Shown here piece after piece: positions 8,302-16,664 of a DNA stretch of 26,322 nt. The translations under genes were made by a program, and so were the position numbers. Numbering within the stretch: position 1 is the stretch's first letter; each line of letters begins with the position of its first letter. The notes beneath the pieces were generated by a model. That model ran no database searches and was not told where the DNA came from. It saw only the letters and a program-made list of their open reading frames with translations. Source of the DNA: Chondrus crispus (taxonomy: Eukaryota; Rhodophyta; Florideophyceae; Gigartinales; Gigartinaceae); the NCBI RefSeq assembly GCF_000350225.1, contig NW_005179179.1, forward strand, positions 1 through 26,322, in the 5' to 3' direction.

Positions 8302-9876
8302 AAAGATGAGCTGGCATCATTACACCTTTTCTGTGGAGCGGCTGCTGTCTCTGAACTCCTAATGGAGAGGGATAAGTCGTGTTGTATTTACCTGCATGGA
8401 GGAAACTTTGCAATAGAAACCACTTTTACAAAAAGTTCCCCTCATGAATTTGTACCGATGCGCTGCAGTGATATGTTAATCTTCGAAGATTCTCTGACAG
8501 GGTTCGTGATATTGAAGAACAAGCAAAGTGGTTCTGTATCGCCAAATGATAGCACGACATTCAGGATTCCCCGAAACAGGTGCATTGTGTTTAAGTCAAA
8601 TGGCACCGCATGCCTCGGACATCACGTCATTTCCCACGGTGAGGCAGAGACACGATTTGTGTCTGTAATCAAGAATTACGTAATGCTTCCTTTCATGGCA
8701 TTCACGGCTGGGCTACCTGTGAATTCACAGAGGCGCTCAACAACTCCCAGTGCAACTACACGTTGCAGTGGGTCATTAATATTATCAGATGATACTGATG
8801 TATTCATAATACTTCTATGCAACACATCAGTTCATGGCAGAGGGGTGATGCATGTAATTAACGACTCACTGCATGGCCTGGATGAGTCTATTGCATCAGT
8901 TGAAAAAACAAACCTCACTGTGAAAGACGTCTGTATGGCATACTGCTTGGCGGGCTGCGACTTCTGTCCTTCATTTTTCGGACTGAACCACGACACTTTT
9001 ACAGAAGCCATGAAACAGTTCCATGTGTACGTCGGCTCTCTGACCCCCTGCACATCGTCACAATTTGACAATATGGAAATGTTTGTTTGCCTGACATATT
9101 TGTTCAGACACGGTAAGAGAATACTTTTAACTCCTTCTGAGGAAAAGGAACTAATCACGAAGGAGAAACCTTCAAGTAGCCGAAATGCTGGTAATAACAG
9201 AGATATTTTAGTCATCCGGAAGTCAGCCTTTGTCTCCAAGCACGCAGTGGGCTCCGTGCTTTGGAAAATAGACGTTTACAACTTTGTAGCCGACTTAGTC
9301 ACGTCGTCTAACCAACTGGTTCCGCCAAGGCTACACTTAGACATGCAGATGCGTAGGGCAGGCTTTGTACTTGAGAAGTACTGGTCAAGGTCCTCGGAAG
9401 ACAACCTTTGTCCGAACGAGGTCGGGGGCTGCTCAACGACATATGGGTTCAACACTGACGGCTCAGTTTTACTAGAACTAGAAAAGGACATAAGCGTTGT
9501 GCATTCAGATATTAAGGCTGCGGTTTTGTCTTGCAGGTGCAAGGGAGAATGTTCTACTCGAAGATGCACGTGTTTTAAAAACGGCCTCAAATGTGTTGCC
9601 TGTGACTGCACCTATCACCTATGCAAAAATAGTGCGGATGCCGTGGCTTCACAGCCAGAAGCCAGCGGATTGTGTAATGAAAACTTGGATAGGGCAGTTC
9701 AAAATATTGGCTCCAACCAGTGTACAGTTGCGGGCGAAAATGATGGCAACATAGAGACTGTCCCACTTATATCGGATTCTGAAAGCGAAGCGAGTGTCTC
9801 CGACGGGGGGTCGGAAAAGCTATCATCGGTGCATAGTGGGGACATAGATCTGGAGGACCTGAGTGCAGTACTCTAA
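8302..9876 (+). CDS. Transposase-like giant protein, part 3: PIN/XPG-like nuclease domain and CXC domain
   Basis: The first ATG is at 8362, but the frame is open from 8302 and joins part 2. An acidic PIN/FEN-like pattern runs SHGEAETRF (near 8630), LSDDTDVFIILL (near 8780) and CLAGCDFCPSFFG (near 8945). This Glu...Asp-x-Asp...Gly-Cys-Asp order is typical of XPG-like nuclease folds in animal transposon-associated proteins. At 9527-9630 follows a tesmin/TSO1-like CXC domain, CRCKGECSTRRCTCF then LKCVACDC, a zinc-binding DNA-contact module. The last 80 residues are acidic and Ser-rich. The role is inferred: CXC for DNA binding, PIN for strand cleavage. Whether the metal ligands are complete needs a structural alignment. 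It is convergent with the methyltransferase gene 90 bp downstream. Confidence 0.65.
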   Translation, partial: KDELASLHLFCGAAAVSELLMERDKSCCIYLHGGNFAIETTFTKSSPHEFVPMRCSDMLIFEDSLTGFVILKNKQSGSVSPNDSTTFRIPRNRCIVFKSNGTACLGHHVISHGEAETRFVSVIKNYVMLPFMAFTAGLPVNSQRRSTTPSATTRCSGSLILSDDTDVFIILLCNTSVHGRGVMHVINDSLHGLDESIASVEKTNLTVKDVCMAYCLAGCDFCPSFFGLNHDTFTEAMKQFHVYVGSLTPCTSSQFDNMEMFVCLTYLFRHGKRILLTPSEEKELITKEKPSSSRNAGNNRDILVIRKSAFVSKHAVGSVLWKIDVYNFVADLVTSSNQLVPPRLHLDMQMRRAGFVLEKYWSRSSEDNLCPNEVGGCSTTYGFNTDGSVLLELEKDISVVHSDIKAAVLSCRCKGECSTRRCTCFKNGLKCVACDCTYHLCKNSADAVASQPEASGLCNENLDRAVQNIGSNQCTVAGENDGNIETVPLISDSESEASVSDGGSEKLSSVHSGDIDLEDLSAVL

Positions 9877-9945
9877 AAAGATTTCACTTGTTAAACTAAG
9901 TTACGAAGCCAATGTGAAGAGCTTCGAGCGGGGTCAATCACTGAT

Positions 9946-9983
9946 AGGTTCCTCCGCAATAATAGTTTATTGCAGAGGAACCT
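9946..9983. terminator. Near-perfect hairpin shared by two convergent genes
   Basis: The stem is 17 bp with one mismatch (9955/9974) and a 4-base loop (9963-9966). It contains the last codons and TAA stop of the minus-strand methyltransferase gene and, on that strand, an AATAAA (9966-9971) that could serve as its poly(A) signal. It lies 70 bp after the stop of the plus-strand gene. A shared 3'-end or insulating role is an inference; such hairpins are not usual eukaryotic terminators. Confidence 0.7.
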
Positions 9984-10941
9984 GTTCATAAAAGTATGGC
10001 ATCATTCTTTCCTCATTACGGAGTTTGAACGGAAACGCTTTCTCAAAAGCATCTTCATACAATGTTACATTTGCAGGATTATGCAGGCATCTGTCTACCC
10101 AAAGCTGATAGACTTTCAAGATATCTTGTGGTGGAGGATTTTGAACCAAATACTCCCTGTTTCTCCATACATAAAGTCCAACTCCTTGATACATATTAGG
10201 CTTAGCTTTGCGTTTATTACCGGAGAGAAGATTTTGCATGTCGTTAAAAGGAAAACAACCACCTGGAATGCTCAAAAACTGCAGGCCTTCAGAGGTAATC
10301 CACCGCAAATGCTCCTGTACCCCGTACCTCATACCTGTAGGTAGCACAAGGCACCTGCAGTAGGGGGCAGTCTTCTGTACGCACGACTCTAGCTTCTCGA
10401 GAAGCCTTGCTATGAGACAGGCATCAAATGGAGGGTTACCTGCCCCTCCCGACACACTTTCCTCATTATGTTCCCAGCTACCAATAGACCCGAATGCAAC
10501 ATCCATGAAATCCATACTACAGTATTGGGACAAAACGCCGCTTTCGTTCATACAGTCGGCAAAAAGCTCTGTATTAACCTTGCTCGTACATTTCCAAAGC
10601 TTATAAAGACTCTGAGGTACCATCCATGCAGAGAAAAAGGAAGAACTGTCATACTTTCTCAAAATGGTTTGCTGTAGACAGAAAAGAAAATCTTGGCATT
10701 TTTCACCTGGCATAGAGCCTGAAAGATGGCATATGGTAGAGTTAAGGAAGCTGATAGATGCACCAGTTATGCGGTCATAGTATTCAGTACTTCCTTTGAG
10801 TTGCATTTCCTTGCAATATCTTTTCCACATTCTTTCCGCCATACTCAATGATAAAAGAAATAATCGACATTGTGTACGGTCCACAACGGATAGAGAAACC
10901 TTATAAAACATCCTGCTTCTCTCATGTCCTCTCAAAGACAT
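9967..10941 (-). CDS. PCIF1-family N6-adenine methyltransferase
   Basis: This 324-residue protein has an N-terminal helical part (about 1-130), then a Rossmann-type catalytic part. QYCSMDFMDVAFGSIGSW (near 139-156) leads into GGAGNPPFDACLIARLLEKL, with NPPF at 169-172. NPPF is the catalytic motif of the PCIF1/CAPAM family, and the spacing and following helix fit. LVLP and CFPF follow, then YQGVGLYVW. Known PCIF1 methylates the N6 of the adenosine next to the mRNA cap and uses a WW domain to bind polymerase II; no WW domain is present here. The SAM-binding N-terminus may be partial: the same frame stays open for 30 codons upstream to a TGA at 11032-11034 and then 105 more. The gene is convergent with the transposase-like ORFs, which suggests a shared mobile element. 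RNA cap, internal RNA and DNA adenine are all possible substrates. Confidence 0.8.
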   Translation of the reverse strand: MSLRGHERSRMFYKVSLSVVDRTQCRLFLLSLSMAERMWKRYCKEMQLKGSTEYYDRITGASISFLNSTICHLSGSMPGEKCQDFLFCLQQTILRKYDSSSFFSAWMVPQSLYKLWKCTSKVNTELFADCMNESGVLSQYCSMDFMDVAFGSIGSWEHNEESVSGGAGNPPFDACLIARLLEKLESCVQKTAPYCRCLVLPTGMRYGVQEHLRWITSEGLQFLSIPGGCFPFNDMQNLLSGNKRKAKPNMYQGVGLYVWRNREYLVQNPPPQDILKVYQLWVDRCLHNPANVTLYEDAFEKAFPFKLRNEERMMPYFYEQVPLQ

Positions 10942-11763
10942 GCTAACAACGCTTACGGATGTGCGAGGCGTCTCCGAAACGGAAGGAGCTAGTACTGTAG
11001 CCGAAATTACGACAAATGGCTTGCGTGACGTTCACAGAGAAGAGCGACACGAGTTCCACAGGGCGTTACTATTCCAATGTGACCTAATAAAGTGAACAAC
11101 AACCATAGAACTTGGAGACAGATGGGTATGGTACCGGGCAAGTTGATATTCTACCGAACTTGCGCTGTACAAGTTCAGCTGCTTTAACACAGAGAAAGCA
11201 TGCGAGACTGAGAGATTTTCCAGCTTTTTTCTTTCCTCGTTGTTGGAGTGCCGAGAGGGCTGCTGATTGAACCCCAAATGGCACCAAACGGATGTATATG
11301 AGCGGCACACTGAGTGTTCTTGTTGAGCTGAGAAATTTCTTCCTGCCATCTGAGGTGGTCATGACCGTTCAGCGAAAGCATGCAATGCACACCCTACTGT
11401 AGAATTGCTGGTTTATGGTAATTTTATTCAAGGTCCAAAATATGGCTTTTTGACCTTGTTCTCGTCGATTTGTCACAAATCAAATGAGAAACTACTCCAG
11501 GTCACCGACTGTTTAACCGTGGCAAAAACGCACAGTGTGGGAGTTGAAATCTAAATGTCCAATGCGTACGTGAAGATTCTGACCACTGTAAACGCGCTTG
11601 CCGGTAAAGCCCCCTCCTCAGTAGAATCGCGACATAGCATCGAGACATGTTTTACGCCAGCAACAGCCCGTCACTTCCAAAATATACGTGCTGTTGAAGG
11701 GCCGAGGATGAAAAATGCACGCTGTAGTCATTGTCATTGAGTAGACAAGTTATTCATCTGGTA
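10942..11763. other. Intergenic stretch right of the methyltransferase
   Basis: No recognisable gene. Three overlapping minus-strand open frames occur at 11032-11390, each in a different frame, so openness here is not evidence of coding. One of them is in frame with the methyltransferase and could be an N-terminal extension cut by a TGA. The right end of the DUF6589-like module should lie here or beyond. I found no convincing inverted-repeat partner to 2602-3515. Confidence 0.5.
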
Positions 11764-12589
11764 CAGTCGACCCTACGCATTAGTGCCGCCCTGTGTAAGG
11801 ACTAATAATACGGCACTAATTTGGAGCGGCACAATCAGAAAGCAGAATCACTACCCGGCCAGAACTCTGTTATTAGAGTCTGCTGTTGTTGCCTTTGACC
11901 CTGTCTCTCATGCCTAGCTTCTAGAGAAGCTCGTTTTGCGGACCTCAAGTGCGATAAGGCATTGCTCACATCGCACTCCACACCCAGACTCTCCAAAGAC
12001 CCAAACAACCTTGCTAACACTACAGCACTCGGTACGGCCCGCCTCTCCGTAATTTCACACTCGTCTTCTGCCACACAATCATCCATCATAGCATCACTGG
12101 CAGACTGATTCTGTAGCTCTCCACCATAATGTATTGAATCGCAAGCATCACTAATAGAAGCTTCTGCCACAAGCTCATTAGCCTCGATCTCAATCCATTC
12201 CTCCACATCTTTCCTGCAGAATTCTGCAGTTTCTGCAAGGCCGTCTTCTGGCACCAGGCTCAGTCGGGAGAGAAACCCTACTATACCATCCACCATAGAT
12301 TTATCAATTTCTGTTTCATTTCGACCAACTTTCCGACCTGCAGCAGATGCCCAACCTCGATTTTCTGTGCAGTCGTAAGACGCGTACGCTTCGCTTTGGC
12401 GATTTTTTCAGGAATCATGTTAGGGTCTTTGAGTGTGGTGCCATCACCAATTGAGCTGAGGCGCATAAGGAGTGGGCGATGACGAAGTCGTGCATGACAT
12501 GTGGCAGAATTTGTGTCTGCCGGTTTTTGCGGCACTAATTCGAGGGTGGCAATAATGAAAGCGGCACTATTGCGCGTCCCCCCCCCCTG
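11764..12589 (-). mobile_element. pogo/Tigger-type DNA transposon, internally deleted
   Basis: The 826-bp element is bounded by TA on both sides (11762-11763 and 12590-12591) and has inverted ends. The left end reads CAGTCGACCCTACGCATTAG; the right end, reversed, reads CAG then a G run, ACGCGCAATAGTGCCGC. The word GCGGCACTAAT, or a close variant on either strand, recurs near both ends (about 11779, 11811, 11826, 12529, 12561), a typical transposase-binding subterminal repeat. Inside are the N- and C-terminal ends of a transposase with the middle missing. It is therefore non-autonomous. TA duplication and CAG termini fit the Tc1/mariner-pogo superfamily. Confidence 0.75.
11835..12466 (-). pseudogene. 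Tigger-like transposase remnant without its DDE core
   Basis: Two minus-strand frames abut near 12281-12296. The upstream frame (Met at 12466 or 12418, ending at 12281) contains the helix-turn-helix-like RTRLTTAQKIEVGHLLQVGK of CENP-B/Tigger proteins. The downstream frame (12296-11835) is the C-terminal tail: FLSRLSLVPEDGL, an acidic middle and a final QQQQTLITEFW, which resembles Tigger C-termini. The catalytic DDE region, about 300 residues in the family, is missing and the junction is out of frame. No active enzyme can be made, though the N-terminal DNA-binding part could still be expressed. An apparent extension of the upstream frame to 12754 crosses the inverted repeat and is not part of the gene. 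Confidence 0.7.
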
Positions 12590-13159
12590 TACTGGATTTG
12601 TTTGTACGGCTTCACCGTCACAAATTTTGACACCAAAGCATAAGAATTCACATAAGATTGTACCGGCATGTAGCTTTCTGTGTCCATACGTGGATGACCA
12701 GACTACCTCTCCTTTCACACTTCGAACAGCTTCTGGATTTGCGAATTCTTTCATTATTGAGCATGCGTGGAACTTCTATGGACGAACATGTTTTACATAA
12801 ACAATAACCCTTATCCCGAATATAGCGAAAACGGTTCTGCCATGAAAATTTTACTTCTCTCTGCACTTTCTGAACCGAAGAAGGTCTACATATTGAAACC
12901 GAACGGTGCCTGCTGTTCAGGATACACCTGTACACCTCAACTCTTTCTCTCTGGTTCTACGAAAGGAAGACGTAACACGTTAGCACTGTACTGTATTGAC
13001 AGCGAAGATAGAGTGGATTCGGTATAATCGGACCCGTAGTCAATGGCCCTACAGTACCTAATAAGTTACAGTGTTGATTTGCTCAATTCAGCAGAATTGA
13101 GGCCGACTACCTCGCATGATCTGGAACGCACTGAGATGGTATCTGCAGATGCAAAGTAG
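12590..13159. other. Intergenic stretch, no gene recognised
   Basis: Short overlapping frames occur on both strands (for example 12767-13027 plus and 12648-12935 minus), but none has recognisable motifs. TACTGTA-type words occur near 12991 and 13052. Upstream regulatory sequence of the Cys-rich gene should be at its right end. Confidence 0.4.
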
Positions 13160-13166
13160 TATAAAT
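13160..13166 (+). promoter_or_regulatory. TATA box of the Cys-rich gene
   Basis: TATAAAT lies 54 bp before the first ATG at 13220, which leaves room for a short leader. Confidence 0.45.
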
Positions 13167-13219
13167 TAGGTCTCGTGCAGCAACTCTAAGAAATAAAAAC
13201 ACACAACTCCAACACCTGC

Positions 13220-13897
13220 ATGCCTTTGCCCCCGAAGACGACATCTCAAAAAATTTTCGCCATGTTTGCTGAGTTAGCTCTGAGTTCGTACCTTGCTTTT
13301 CTTGTCACGTTCGCTACTGGTATTCCTCTGAGGACGGAAAGCAACTACGCCATGGTAAGGCACACTGGATCACTGGACCAACTCGTGTTTCAATGCGCAT
13401 CGTCATCACAGAGTTCAGATCTGACCAAGAGTGAAAGGGGAGTCGTTTTCACAGGCTGTTCAACCCCTATTCAAACAAGAATAAGGGAAAGCGCACCCGC
13501 ACCCAAACCCGTAGACTCAGCGCCCGCTGGCTCCCCTCCAAGTACGGACGATTCTGGATTAGTTGTGGCTACACCTAAACCTTGTTCGGTTCGGAGGGAG
13601 GTATTTTTGCTCGATGATTCAGCGCACATCAGTATGTCGAGAGAAGCGACTGCGGCTGAAAAGGGCCTCCAAGATATCGCACATCGTGCTACACCTGGAA
13701 ATATGCGATTCAGGTCGCATTGAAGCATGACTCGAAATTTCGTCTTAGGCGAATGGATAGTAAATACCAAGCAATCCGACTGCGTCGTACCTTCAAATTA
13801 TCACGATTACTGCAAATGCGTTCGTGTTTTTTGTCCTCGTAAGCACTACCGTTGTCTATGTGTACTGAAATGCGATGACTTTTCAGATTATTTTTGA
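13220..13897 (+). pseudogene. Secreted Cys-rich protein, interrupted by one TGA
   Basis: The ORF opens at 13220 (second Met at 13262, better placed for a signal peptide: LALSSYLAFLVTFATG). It has QLVFQC near residue 55, VVFTGCST near 75, a Pro/Ser-rich linker and a PC motif near 120, and meets TGA at 13721-13723. The same frame then runs open for 57 codons and ends with RNFVLGEWIV and a Cys module spaced C-x-C-x4-C-x6-C-x-C-x3-C, closing at TGA 13895-13897. The same blocks occur in the same order in the intact gene at 22194-22913, so the first TGA is a nonsense mutation in a ~225-codon gene. The truncated protein would lose the whole Cys module. I do not recognise the family or its function. 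Confidence 0.7.
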
Positions 13898-14393
13898 TGT
13901 CCCGCTGCTTTAGCGACGTAGACCGAAGGAGTAAACATTCTAAACGCTCCAGAATTCTTTCTGCAGACAGACATGTATCACGAAGGGCATCTACATATTC
14001 GGGAGACTGGGAAGGGAAGCATGGTCATTTTAGTTTTCTCCAATATATAAACGACATCGAAGGGTGTTTTGTGTCGGCCAAGAGCTAATTTCTATCACAC
14101 AACCCTTCAAATGCAATAGATGCAAAAGGGGGCACATGATTACTGTTGTTGTCGACTTTCCATATTAGTTTCGAGATCCCGGGTCGTCAAGCAAATACGT
14201 TATGTGGCATTGCGTGAATTGCACTGTTCGCAATGCAGTGTATGTTGGTTTCCGTCTACAAAAACATCGTTTTTAGATAGAATGACCAATAAGGATGTAA
14301 TTTAAATGTTTATCGAGAAGTCAAGATTTTGACATGAATGTGGCGAAATTGCGACCAGATGTGATTGCACCGCACTTACATTCATGTAGCCTC

Positions 14394-14424
14394 GTACAGG
14401 AATACCCTACGGGGATTCCTGTAC
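14394..14424. repeat. Perfect 10-bp inverted repeat
   Basis: Arms GTACAGGAAT and ATTCCTGTAC enclose an 11-base centre that can itself pair (CCC with GGG), so 13 base pairs can form. It lies in otherwise AT-rich DNA. A recombination or protein-binding palindrome or an RNA hairpin are both possible. Confidence 0.7.
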
Positions 14425-14556
14425 CTACTTCCCCATGTCTTAACGAGACCGAAGAACATTACAGATTGCTTGGTTTGTAACCCCTCACAATCTGTCGATG
14501 TGGCGATGGTTGAGGTATGATAAGGGAAGGATACTAAGGATACTGAACTACGGTTG

Positions 14557-14785
14557 GCACCCCGGTGCTCTATTAAGTCGGCGGCGACGGCCGCTCTGTG
14601 ACCTCGCGCCCTCCCGGGTTGTCGGAATATAGCAAAGTCTAAGAGTCGTTCTCTACTTTGCTCGCCCCTGGGCGTGCGGCCGAGGCTCCGGCGCTGGCGG
14701 TCCCTGCCGCCACAGAAGCGGCAGGGCCTAATGGGTGTGACGAAGGAGGGCGGTGTCGGACGAAACTAATGACCACTATGTGGTC
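14557..14785. other. GC-rich island of consecutive hairpins
   Basis: Four short inverted repeats follow one another. At 14557-14568, GCACC pairs with GGTGC. At 14631-14662, AGCAAAGT pairs with ACTTTGCT, with an inner AGAG/CTCT. At 14702-14726, CCCTGCCGC pairs with GCGGCAGGG. At 14771-14785, GACCAC pairs with GTGGTC. No ORF of note covers them. They could be a structured non-coding RNA or the untranslated end of a retroelement. I recognise no known RNA family. Confidence 0.4.
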
Positions 14786-15130
14786 TCGGCGTTAGCCGGG
14801 ATCTACAAGGGTGAGCGCGGTCTGGTAGCCCGAGTAAACTCCATCTTTCTCTAACTCTCTTTGTTTGTCTCGGGACCAGATTGACACAATCGAACCTTGA
14901 AACAGCTGCAACATTTCTTCGCAAGTGCGTTGCATGGTACGCACACACCAAAGATTGCTCACTCTTGTATGAATGATGAATCTGAAATGTGTAGGCAAAT
15001 CATTGGGTGCTGTCTCGTGAAATCCCGGTATTTGGCCTGGGTTATTTTTGAACGCGGGATGCACTTGCATGTCGTAGTGACTACCGTGTAAACCTTTTTG
15101 CACAACCTACCAATGCTGCCTGTCGTTTTA

Positions 15131-15608
15131 GTGCATTCATTGGCAATTGAAATGTGAATTTGGACAAGGGGGCTTTTCGGTTGGAACGCACGACAACTCA
15201 GAAGGAAGTGGAAATCCAGTGGACCATTTCAGCCGCAGAAAGCCAAGTCAGGATGACTTGGCCACAAGTCAGCGCCAAGCCACACGCCATGATTTGGAAT
15301 GATTCTTCGTTCGCGTAATGAAGAACTTGTCAAAAGCAAAAAATCAGCACCAAGTCACGAATGACTTGGTGCGGTTCTTCGTTCGCGTAATCAACACTTG
15401 GCACAAAAATGAATCATCACCAAGTCACACGCAATGGTTTGGCACCCCCACTATAACTTGGCAATGATTGCGAATGATTCTTCATTCGCGTCATGGAACT
15501 TGGCAGAAATGGAAATTCGGCCACTGTCCGAAAACAGGGCTGTATAAGAGGCACGTCAAACTCTCTCTCACCACTCTTCTTTCTTCCTCAAGTCGTCGCT
15601 TGTTTCTC
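15131..15608 (+). repeat. Direct repeat A1
   Basis: This is the left terminal repeat. It contains many CCAAGTCA/TGACTTGG words in both orientations, including palindromes at 15242-15262 (9-bp arms) and 15347-15372 (11-bp arms). Three variants of ATTCTTCGTTCGCGTAAT also recur. Near its end lies a TATA box driving the Gag ORF. Confidence 0.9.
15543..15550 (+). promoter_or_regulatory. TATA box in A1
   Basis: TATAAGAG lies 132 bp before the Gag ATG at 15675. The same box is present in A2 at 20069-20076, which could fire transcription outward into 20137 onward. Confidence 0.5.
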
Positions 15609-15674
15609 GTTACACAACTCAACAAGCTCCAGACGGATCATCGTCACGGCCGGCTCTCAACAAAATCGCGCATT

Positions 15675-16664
15675 ATGCCTAATGCTGAAGAAGTTCAATC
15701 TTCGTCCAGATCCGCAGGCATCTCTGGTCCAGTGCCCACTTTGGAAAACCAGCCTTCTACCAGTCGCCCTCCGTCTGCCGCTCTCGTCAACAAGGTCAAC
15801 TCTCTGGAAACGCAGGTCGCCCAGATTCTCTCGCTGCTCCAGAACCGCCCCGCTGGTACGGCTCCTATCGCCGCTACCGCTGAGGATCCAGCCGCTCCGC
15901 CGGCTCAACAAGCCGCCGAGGAACCGGGTGCCAGGACCCCCCACACGGGCCCTGCCCCACCGCAGCTCTCGTCTGCTCACGCCGTCTACGCCGACAGGGG
16001 ACTTCAGTTCACAGTTCCAGCTCCGACTGCTCAAGGAATCGCTGAAACCGTCGCTACCCGCCAACAGTACGGGGAAACTGGAAAACTCAACCTCTTTCAG
16101 AAACCCGCTACTCAGGCCCCATTCCCCGCCAAACGCTTCATCCCGGAAAACGAGAAGCTGTTCGGGCGCATCAAGGAATCGGACACCAGGGACGGTTGGG
16201 AAGCTGAGGTACTCTGGAACGTCGGTTACAACACGGAAACCGCCCTCGCCGCATCTCAAAAGGTGGCGGAGGCCCTGTCCACTGGAAACACTCAAGCCGC
16301 TACTGAGGCCTTTTCAGTCCTGCACCACTACCTCCAAGCCTCGTACGAACGAGTGCAGGAGCGAGTCGACTTCTTCTCAGACTCGGTGGAATCAGGCAAG
16401 TCCGAGGCGGTACTTCTCCAGAAGTACCTACGCGAACAGGATCAGCCCTACGTGTCCCAACTCTACAGGGACACCAAGGAGAAGTTTGCCGAACTCCGCT
16501 CCCAGGCCTACGCCAAGGAATTCAACAAACAAGCTGCTCGCAACTCAGGAACACAGGCTACAGGACGTGTCTCAAGGGGACTTTCAGGAAAAGGGGCGCA
16601 GCGGTATCCGCCGCGGAACCCCAATTCAGGAGGCTCAGGCTCTTCCGGGTCTAGCTCCAAGTAA
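15675..16664 (+). CDS. Gag-like protein of the YR retrotransposon
   Basis: The ORF is open from an ATG at 15468, but that lies inside the A1 repeat upstream of the TATA box. The Met at 15675 (MPNAEEVQ) is the likely start and gives 329 residues. The N-terminal ~100 residues are Pro/Ala/Ser-rich with a short Leu-rich coiled-coil-like stretch (VNKVNSLETQVAQILSLL). The middle is a helical, capsid-like domain. The C-terminus is Gly/Ser/Arg-rich and basic, suited to binding nucleic acid, with no zinc knuckle. Its TAA overlaps the ATG of the next ORF as TAATG, which suggests coupled reinitiation. Role: packaging of element RNA, inferred from position. Confidence 0.75.
   Translation: MPNAEEVQSSSRSAGISGPVPTLENQPSTSRPPSAALVNKVNSLETQVAQILSLLQNRPAGTAPIAATAEDPAAPPAQQAAEEPGARTPHTGPAPPQLSSAHAVYADRGLQFTVPAPTAQGIAETVATRQQYGETGKLNLFQKPATQAPFPAKRFIPENEKLFGRIKESDTRDGWEAEVLWNVGYNTETALAASQKVAEALSTGNTQAATEAFSVLHHYLQASYERVQERVDFFSDSVESGKSEAVLLQKYLREQDQPYVSQLYRDTKEKFAELRSQAYAKEFNKQAARNSGTQATGRVSRGLSGKGAQRYPPRNPNSGGSGSSGSSSK

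Larger units (their letters stand above)
13898..15130. other. Intergenic stretch with several hairpins, no protein gene
   Basis: AT-rich at both ends with a GC-rich island at about 14550-14850. Short frames are present but none has recognisable motifs. The hairpins are listed separately. The stretch ends at the left edge of the tyrosine-recombinase element. Confidence 0.5.

Noticed and set aside
2602..11763. Terminal inverted repeats of the DUF6589/PCIF1-like module
   Set aside because: Short matches such as GGTGGTCA near 3265 (reversed) and 11355 were tried, but they are only 8 bases long and not at composition boundaries. A computed self-alignment is needed.
12281..12754. 157-residue minus-strand ORF taken as a whole gene
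   Set aside because: Its first ~55 residues lie outside the transposon's right inverted repeat. Only the part inside 12589 resembles Tigger transposase.
14630..14730. Possible RNase P/MRP RNA, because of CAAAGTC and ACAGAA words
   Set aside because: The two words are too close together to form the conserved P4 core, and their flanks do not match the consensus.
15657..16295. 212-residue minus-strand ORF opposite Gag
   Set aside because: GC-rich codon bias of Gag leaves the antisense frame open; no recognisable motif.
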